Shown in pieces: positions 10,599 through 12,500 of a stretch of DNA of 12,500 bases. Below the pieces are notes generated by a model, which saw nothing but the letters and a program-made list of their open reading frames with translations, ran no database searches and had not been told where the DNA came from. The translations under genes and the position numbers were made by a program. Where the stretch lies: the NCBI RefSeq assembly GCF_964340395.1, contig NC_135557.1, positions 10,492,960-10,505,459 on the forward strand, read 5' to 3'. The DNA comes from Glandiceps talaboti (Eukaryota; Hemichordata; Enteropneusta; Spengelidae). Each line of letters opens with the position of its first letter. Positions within the stretch are counted from its first letter, which is position 1.

Positions 10599-11364
10599 CG
10601 GCAGACAATTTCTATTGCAAATAAAAAATGTGCTGTCCACAGTGAACATGTAGAAATAGTCAGGTTGATAATGATATGATGATAATCAGTTAGAAAATAA
10701 ATTATTAAAGCCACTAAAATGATCAAGTTCATTGTGTGATGTTTTAGAAGCTAGTTTTTACTGCATTGTGAAAGAGTAGCAATTATCACTGTTCAATGTG
10801 ATTTGGGGTAATGGGTCCTGCTGTCTTTGTCGTTGTCTCTGTTTATATTGTTAGACTAGAGTCGAATTATATCTATCTTTGTGCTAAATAATGTAATGTC
10901 CCATGAATGAAACACCAAATCATTTCTACTGTAATTTACCACACATCATTGTAGGACAGTATATCGCAATATAAGACATCAAATATCACATGATACAATG
11001 CAGCTAAAACCTCACATTGCAATAATTTACATCACAGCAGTCGATATATTACACAAGGGAAAACAAACATTGCATTGGCTGATTAACGCATTGCCTGTTC
11101 CTTGGTTTCAATGTAGATCCAAGGATTGTTCAAGCTATCTGCAATGATGTTGTCATCACACGTATATTTTTCATGATACCGCCAAGTCGGGCAGCCCATC
11201 TGTCAATGACGGCATGGCTGGCTATCAGTATAGACAATTTCATCACTAGTCTGGACATCAAGACTATCATGGGTGACATGAAGTGCGCCATCAACAGTCT
11301 ACACAAACGTGGCATGTATCATGGTAGCATCGATTTTGATCATTTGTTGGTAGATGATGATGAT
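146..11364 (+). CDS. LDLa/LRR-containing G-protein coupled receptor with kinase-like tail (relaxin receptor/GRL101-like), partial, 9 exons
   Basis: The joined model is 146-262, 1428-1547, 1727-1832, 3330-3431, 4471-4542, 6167-6238, 6947-7018, 9115-10118 and 11117-11364, 1913 nt in all. Every intron is GT-AG, and the phases run 1, 1, 2, 2, 2, 2, 2, 1 without conflict. The order is two LDL-receptor class A modules, LRR N-cap, about four LRRs, Cys-rich hinge, rhodopsin-type 7TM, then a kinase-like cytoplasmic segment. This is the type-C LGR layout of RXFP1/2 and Lymnaea GRL101. It should sit in the plasma membrane with the LDLa/LRR part outside and couple to G proteins; the ligand cannot be told. 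The signal peptide and promoter (left) and the C-terminus (right) are not in the window. The first codon is split, and the upstream exon is missing, so more LDLa modules may precede. I am sure of the family and fairly sure of the exon set; an extra small exon could be missed. Confidence 0.88.
263..1427 (+). other. Intron between the LDLa exons
   Basis: No further LDLa cysteine pattern or other exon is visible. The exact 14-mer AGACTGCCAACAGT occurs twice (417-430 and 888-901), each followed by a similar T-rich stretch, so the two sites may be relics of one repeat. An imperfect local duplication (1072-1160 against 1296-1370) is listed separately. Otherwise AT-rich and unremarkable. Confidence 0.7.
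1072..1370. repeat. Imperfect direct duplication inside the first intron
   Basis: ATTATTATATCGCATGTTAT at about 1072 recurs with one change at about 1296. Next comes AGGAATATGACAAAATGTAA at 1131 against a similar AGGGATATGACC stretch at 1340, then CGCGT-GT. The two copies are offset by 209-224 bp because the first carries a short AAAT insertion. It explains the open frames in this stretch, which are not genes. Confidence 0.5.
1428..1547 (+). CDS. Exon: LDL-receptor class A module 2
   Basis: This is a 40-codon phase 1-1 exon, preceded by a pyrimidine tract ending ctttcag and followed by G|gtaaga. It has six cysteines in LDLa spacing: SCPV, KCVG, NCIP, LCDE, HCYH and YC. The module ends GNDEQYC, close to the DGSDExxC consensus, but the Asp before Cys-5 and the first Asp of DGSDE are both His, so calcium binding may be weaker or pH-sensitive (inference). 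Joined to the first module by its split codon, it reads NC-D-TYSC, a normal tight linker. A gene with two or more LDLa modules is more like GRL101 than vertebrate RXFP1/2, which have one. Confidence 0.88.
1727..1832 (+). CDS. Exon: LRR N-terminal cap and first LRR start
   Basis: A 106-nt exon enters in phase 1 after ttttgcag and leaves in phase 2 at CT|gtgagt. It encodes CPEGCRCIGLQFDC, the CxxxCxCx6C signature of LRRNT caps, followed by SGNDIETIEE and the start of a repeat ending in a split Leu codon. The cap shields the hydrophobic end of the LRR solenoid. The switch from phase 1 (LDLa) to phase 2 (LRR) here marks the border between two exon-shuffled modules. The intron before it is only 179 nt. 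Confidence 0.87.
2144..2333. mobile_element. MITE-like long inverted repeat
   Basis: Left arm 2144-2213 begins CCCAATCACCTTGTCGT; right arm 2271-2333 ends ACGACAAGCTGATTGGG. The arms share CCATGNTGTATTCAAAT and TGCAGATAACACAC in opposite orientation. Differences are a few substitutions and small insertions (about 5 bp and 2 bp) in the left arm. The spacer is about 57 bp with no coding capacity. It can fold as one long hairpin, typical of a non-autonomous DNA transposon. I could not define a target-site duplication, so the true ends are uncertain. Confidence 0.65.
2613..2662 (+). repeat. Dispersed repeat, copy 1
   Basis: Begins TAGCACCAGATTAATTATTG and continues CAATAACCACAAATAATC; about 80 percent identical, by eye, to 3742-3789 in another intron. 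Identity of the family unknown. Confidence 0.55.
3330..3431 (+). CDS. Exon: divergent leucine-rich repeat
   Basis: This exon starts after tttccatag and ends at AT|gtaagt, phase 2-2, 102 nt. It reads LNVSDLPLGINSLVVG, then about 18 less regular residues with a possible N-glycosylation site (NTT), ending YLAVGE. It is longer than the 72-nt LRR unit of the next exons and lacks a clear LxxLxLxxN core after the first half. It may be a cap-adjacent irregular repeat. Frame, splice sites and phases all agree with neighbours, which is the main support. Confidence 0.75.
3499..3620. repeat. (TAGA)n with a (TAGC)n core
   Basis: Tetranucleotide array of TAGA with a run of TAGC units (about 3532-3554); the TAGC part is self-complementary. 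Confidence 0.95.
3742..3789 (+). repeat. Dispersed repeat, copy 2
   Basis: Begins TAGCTCCAGATTAGGTATTA and continues CAATAACCACAGATAATCGCG; same family as 2613-2662, same strand. Confidence 0.55.
3797..3826. repeat. (AAT)n microsatellite
   Basis: Uninterrupted AAT units, followed by A-rich sequence to about 3870. Confidence 0.9.
4047..4068. repeat. G-rich run
   Basis: Three G tracts of five or more with single-base interruptions; G-quadruplex-capable on the + strand. Confidence 0.7.
4471..4542 (+). CDS. Exon: leucine-rich repeat (72 nt)
   Basis: An exactly 72-nt, phase 2-2 exon between a long T tract ending cag and CT|gtaagt. With its split codons it reads IDISSNKIGSFTNRLFKGL, then KNLAKL. 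This fits the typical LRR consensus (LxLxxNxIxxIxxxxFxxLxxLxxL) with Ile or Phe at several Leu positions. One repeat per 72-nt exon interrupted in the second base of a Leu or Ile codon is a hallmark of LGR genes. Confidence 0.87.
4638..4830 (+). repeat. 67-69 bp minisatellite, about 2.7 copies
   Basis: Units start at 4638, 4705 and 4774, each with TATGGCAATACCA and GTGTGGTTCT, then ACAACCTGGTGGTACTG. The third copy breaks down after about 4825. Units contain short inverted pieces (ACCAC...GTGGT). The open frame on the other strand (4694-4879) is a product of this repetition. Confidence 0.75.
5825..6064 (+). repeat. Block with recurring CCCATTTTAGA motif
   Basis: CCCATTTTAGA or a close form occurs near 5832, 5904, 5945 and 5980, with a further ACCCATTTTGACC at about 5841; the block ends in a run of C (6053-6064). 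GC-richer than its surroundings. It looks like an interspersed repeat, possibly starting near 5760; I cannot name the family. Confidence 0.45.
6167..6238 (+). CDS. Exon: leucine-rich repeat (72 nt)
   Basis: A 72-nt, phase 2-2 exon between tcttgcag and AT|gtgagt. It reads LVIKDNRLLRLSTSSFATV, then PKLRT, a typical LRR with DN in place of xN and the FxxxPxLxx ending. An open frame of 120 codons from 5888 that overlaps it is only intron read-through. The intron before it is the second-longest here (1624 nt) and full of repeats. Confidence 0.85.
6239..6946 (+). other. Intron between second and third 72-nt LRR exons
   Basis: 708 nt of AT-rich sequence in which I see no exon, repeat array or other feature. 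Confidence 0.7.
6947..7018 (+). CDS. Exon: last leucine-rich repeat (72 nt)
   Basis: A 72-nt, phase 2-2 exon between cttcacag and CT|gtaagt. With its split codons it reads IEMEDNRITYYTEEIFTSL, then RYLNRL. Joining it to the next exon gives RYLNRL-VSDEYAFCC, the same kind of direct passage from last LRR to hinge as in relaxin receptors. No further LRR exon is therefore required in the 2.1-kb intron that follows. Confidence 0.86.
7060..7133 (+). repeat. Exact 37-bp tandem duplication
   Basis: 7060-7096 and 7097-7133 are identical by direct comparison. The unit is made of AATGT-type words that merge into the pentanucleotide array to the right. Confidence 0.9.
7134..7440 (+). repeat. Variant pentanucleotide satellite (TGTTG/TGTTA/TGTCA)
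   Basis: Five-base words change along the array: TGTTG, then TGTTA, again TGTTG, then TGTCA at the right end. An 87-bp higher-order duplication is seen, with GTTGCAATGTGTTGTATG at 7166 and 7253. Because the period is five and stops are absent, all three frames stay open, giving false proteins of repeated Cys, Tyr, Val and Leu. Confidence 0.9.
7441..7628. other. Unrecognised unique island between satellites
   Basis: About 190 bp of non-repetitive sequence with an open frame ending at 7623, read as SRIQPSGVLEDTTNIDQLIN and so on to a TGA stop just before the AAAT array. I do not recognise it. A unique segment ending directly in a short-unit tail is what the 3' end of a LINE or SINE looks like, but nothing here identifies one. 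Confidence 0.35.
7629..7968. repeat. AAAT / AT microsatellite block
   Basis: (AAAT)n at 7629-7700, (AT)n at 7740-7770, two near-copies of a 37-39 bp AATAAACAAAAAATA...TATTGTATATATAT unit (7771-7846), AAGT units, then (AAAT)n again (7924-7968). The Tyr/Ile/Leu/Phe-rich frames on the other strand are artefacts of this. Confidence 0.92.
8640..8800 (-). mobile_element. Possible tRNA-derived SINE
   Basis: On the - strand GGGATTCAATCC (8741-8730) resembles the Pol III B box, and TGGCTCCACTCAGG (8784-8771) a degenerate A box about 43 bp upstream, with GTAAGCACTAATGTCAG between. This order and spacing suit a tRNA-derived SINE head. The body, 3' tail and target-site duplication are not defined, so the lower bound is a guess. 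Confidence 0.35.
9115..10118 (+). CDS. Exon: Cys-rich hinge and complete 7TM domain of an LGR-type GPCR
   Basis: This 1004-nt exon enters in phase 2 after ggtttcag and leaves in phase 1 at ATTG|gtaagt. It opens with the LGR hinge VSDEYAFCCLA, a later Cys at DDC and SSCSDLI. TM1 has IGN (Asn about 9278); TM2 has NLALADLL; TM3 is preceded by the disulfide Cys (DYC) and ends VQRALVIIFPLH in place of (D/E)RY; TM4 has AWG; the second extracellular loop holds FYGTTGMCIPMHL and PGWEYA, an LGR signature; TM6 has CWLP (about 9929); TM7 has NPIIF (about 10040). A basic-acidic stretch KIKRKKEEEDENER follows. The frame is open upstream to a Met at 9074, but that part is intron. The receptor core is intact. 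Family is clear; subtype is inferred from the LDLa plus LRR ectodomain. Confidence 0.95.
10341..10366. repeat. (CAAA)n short array
   Basis: About six CAAA units. Confidence 0.85.
10529..10595. repeat. (CA)n microsatellite
   Basis: About 33 uninterrupted AC units. Confidence 0.95.
10620..10625 (+). promoter_or_regulatory. Candidate intronic polyadenylation signal
   Basis: AATAAA followed by TGTGCTGTCC about ten bases later, 470 nt after the in-frame stop that intron retention would expose. It could end a short transcript lacking the kinase-like tail. AATAAA is frequent by chance in AT-rich DNA, so this is weak. Confidence 0.25.
11117..11364 (+). CDS. Exon: kinase-like (probable pseudokinase) cytoplasmic segment
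   Basis: A 248-nt exon follows tttcaatgtag and ends at GAT|gtaagt, phase 1 to 0; its split first codon fits the previous donor exactly. It begins DPRIVQAI, like the HPNIVxxI stretch before kinase beta-4, then has a hydrophobic FFMI (beta-5/hinge-like), AISIDNFITSLD (alpha-D-like), IMGDMKCAINSLHKRGMYHG (alpha-E) and HGSIDFDHLLVDDDD (catalytic loop and beta-7). Against HRDLKPEN, Asp is Ser (11326-11328), Lys is Asp (11332-11334) and Asn is His (11341-11343), so catalysis is unlikely. The kinase N-lobe (Gly loop, VAIK Lys) is not seen between 10119 and 11116, and the DFG part would be in a later exon outside or beyond the window. It could instead be a different fold with chance likeness, but motif order argues for kinase. 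Confidence 0.72.
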
Positions 11365-11433
11365 GTAAGTCCTTTATTTTAGTACTATGGATTCATGTAC
11401 CTTTAAGTATGGATGCCAAATAAGACACCTTCT

Positions 11434-11529
11434 ATGTATGTGTGTATGTATGTATGTATGTATGTATGTATGTATGTATGTATGTATGTGTGTATGACTT
11501 GTGTGTATGTGTGTATGTATGTATGTATG

Positions 11530-11559
<30 letters not shown>
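11434..11559. repeat. (TATG)n microsatellite
   Basis: TATG units with a few TGTG variants and one short interruption near 11489. It borders the 3' side of the retroelement on its right and begins about 70 nt after the kinase-like exon's donor. Confidence 0.93.
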
Positions 11560-11561
<2 letters not shown>

Positions 11562-11825
11562 AAGAAATGCATATGGAACTTGTAAGTCGGTCCGTATAAA
11601 TAGATGTAAAATCCGACGTTTCGAATAAAAATTCTTTTTTCAAGGTATTATCGGCGAGCTTTAGACATGTTAGGTAAACACCTGAACACATCTGAATGTT
11701 ATGGAACAGAACGACAACCGCGCGTGATTAACGGTTATAGGTGTGAAAAGTTCTAATATTCGCACATACCAAATAGAACCGGTACCAAATAGAACACGCC
11801 TGGAATTTAAAAAAACAAACCCTGA

Positions 11826-12180
11826 TTAGACTGGAAATGACGAGAATAATCTATTAATGCCAAGGGGTCCCGGCGTTCCGAGACGGAAAATGATTTCCTC
11901 TTCCTTCAACCTCAATACTTTCTCATCACCAGAAACCTTGCAAATTCCTGAAATAGACATATCTGATACACTGTGATCGTTGGTAATAAAATGCATAGAT
12001 ACGGGATAGTTACGATTCTTTTGTCTGGTCAGGCGGAAATGTTCCACGAAACGATCACCAAGACGACGTACAGTTGAACCTATATATAACAAACCACATT
12101 TCTGACATGTAATGCAATACACTACATTAGTACTAATACAAGTAAATCTACTCGTAACAGGCACACTGTTCTTAGGGTCA
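11826..12180 (-). pseudogene. PLE polyprotein, GIY-YIG endonuclease domain
   Basis: Reads FTCISTNVVYCITCQKCGLL then YIGST, RRLGDRFVEHFR, HFITNDHSVSDMSISGI and LKEEEIIFRLGTPGPLGINR, stopping TAA at 11828-11826. It shows the GIY-like Tyr, YIG, catalytic Arg in GDR, Glu in KEEE and terminal Asn in GIN; CITCQKC adds the metal-binding Cys pair seen in Penelope GIY-YIG domains. The domain nicks target DNA for retrotransposition. It is complete, but separated from the upstream RT frame by the one-base shift, so it is not translated with it unless the shift is a sequencing error. An internal GTG at 12164 is not a real start. Confidence 0.85.
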
Positions 12181-12499
12181 AAAAAACATGATTAGTATTA
12201 ATAATGAAACGACATGTACCACATCGAGTACGATCGCATGGAAATGAACCAGCATCAACTTCCAATTCATGCTGTTCTGTATGAAGCACCATATCGCTAA
12301 GACTGGTATCACGACGCCAAGCTGTTAAAGGTACTTCAGGAAAAAATGAATTGGTAACCCTATTAGAACGTAATAAGATATTAAACTGCTTGTATATAAT
12401 GTTCTTAACTCTAGTGGAAAAGGGATGGTATGTAAGAGCTAATATGGGACGATCGTTGTTACTCTTCTGATCACGTGATTTGATACAAGCTTCCTTAGA
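12181..12499 (-). pseudogene. PLE polyprotein, C-terminal RT region and Cys linker (partial, frameshifted)
   Basis: The frame with codons starting at 12499 is open to the right edge and continues to the frameshift. It reads ILALTYHPFSTRVKNIIYKQ, FFPEVPLTAWRRDTSLSD, then PCDRTRCGTCRFI. The LTYHP...(F/I)FPEVPLTAWRR pattern is typical of the region after the RT palm and thumb in Penelope-like elements, and CxxxxCxxC is the linker before GIY-YIG. The palm with its catalytic Asp pair is outside the window. At the A7 run (12180-12186, + strand) the reading shifts by one base, so the frame leaves the GIY-YIG frame and stops at about 12118. Confidence 0.78.
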
Positions 12500-12500
12500 C

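Larger units (their letters stand above)
10119..11116 (+). other. Intron between 7TM and kinase-like exons
   Basis: 998 nt. Read-through from the 7TM exon would add GKYISLELVN and stop at 10148-10150. It contains a (CAAA)n run (10341-10366), a (CA)n run (10529-10595) and AATAAA at 10620-10625. I looked for a phase 1-1 exon carrying a Gly-rich loop or a VAIK-like lysine and found none. Confidence 0.6.
11560..12500 (-). mobile_element. Penelope-like retroelement, 3' part (runs off right edge)
   Basis: On the - strand: end of the reverse-transcriptase region, Cys-rich linker, GIY-YIG domain, then about 265 nt of 3' untranslated sequence ending near the (CATA)n side of the microsatellite. The order RT then GIY-YIG is specific to endonuclease-containing Penelope-like elements. 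The 3' untranslated part has a 13-bp direct repeat TACCAAATAGAAC (11767-11779, 11783-11795). The boundary at about 11560 is inferred from the microsatellite junction. It lies antisense to the receptor gene. Confidence 0.8.

Noticed and set aside
11374-11691. Frames of repeated His-Thr/Tyr-Ile or Met-Tyr-Val-Cys on either strand
   Set aside because: Translation of the (TATG)n microsatellite.
1-12500. CRISPR array, bacterial operon or phage system
   Set aside because: Direct repeats here are microsatellites without unique spacers, and spliced animal exons show the DNA is eukaryotic.

Overview
The window is eukaryotic nuclear DNA, almost certainly from an invertebrate animal: exons with consensus GT-AG borders, long AT-rich introns, abundant microsatellites and a Penelope-like retroelement. 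The main gene belongs to the LDLa/LRR type-C LGR group (relaxin receptors RXFP1/2 and mollusc GRL101). Receptors with more than one LDLa module occur in molluscs, echinoderms, amphioxus and other non-vertebrates. I cannot fix the phylum from the sequence.

One gene on the + strand fills about 0.15-11.4 kb and is open at both ends. I recovered nine exons whose phases chain perfectly: LDLa-1 (146-262), LDLa-2 (1428-1547), LRR N-cap (1727-1832), a divergent LRR (3330-3431), three 72-nt LRR exons (4471-4542, 6167-6238, 6947-7018), one large exon with hinge and all seven transmembrane helices (9115-10118), and a cytoplasmic exon (11117-11364). Together they encode 637 complete codons. The predicted protein is a surface receptor with a modular ectodomain, a rhodopsin-type 7TM core and a C-terminal tail resembling part of a protein-kinase domain.

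The tail exon is the most interesting feature. It matches the kinase stretch from about beta-4 to the catalytic loop, but HRDLKPEN is replaced by HGSIDFDH, so it looks like a pseudokinase. No exon for the kinase N-lobe is visible between it and the 7TM exon. The gene probably continues to the right of the window.

The introns hold repeats: (GTCT)n at the left edge, a MITE-like hairpin (2144-2333), (TAGA)n, a 67-69 bp minisatellite (4638-4830), a CCCATTTTAGA-containing block (5825-6064), an exact 37-bp duplication leading into a pentanucleotide satellite (7060-7440), an AAAT/AT-rich block (7629-7968), a possible tRNA-derived SINE (about 8640-8800), (CA)n and (TATG)n.

The right end (about 11560-12500, - strand) is the 3' part of a Penelope-like element: end of the RT region, Cys-rich linker and GIY-YIG endonuclease, broken by one frameshift at a homopolymer. 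It lies antisense to the receptor gene, in the intron after the kinase-like exon or just beyond the gene.
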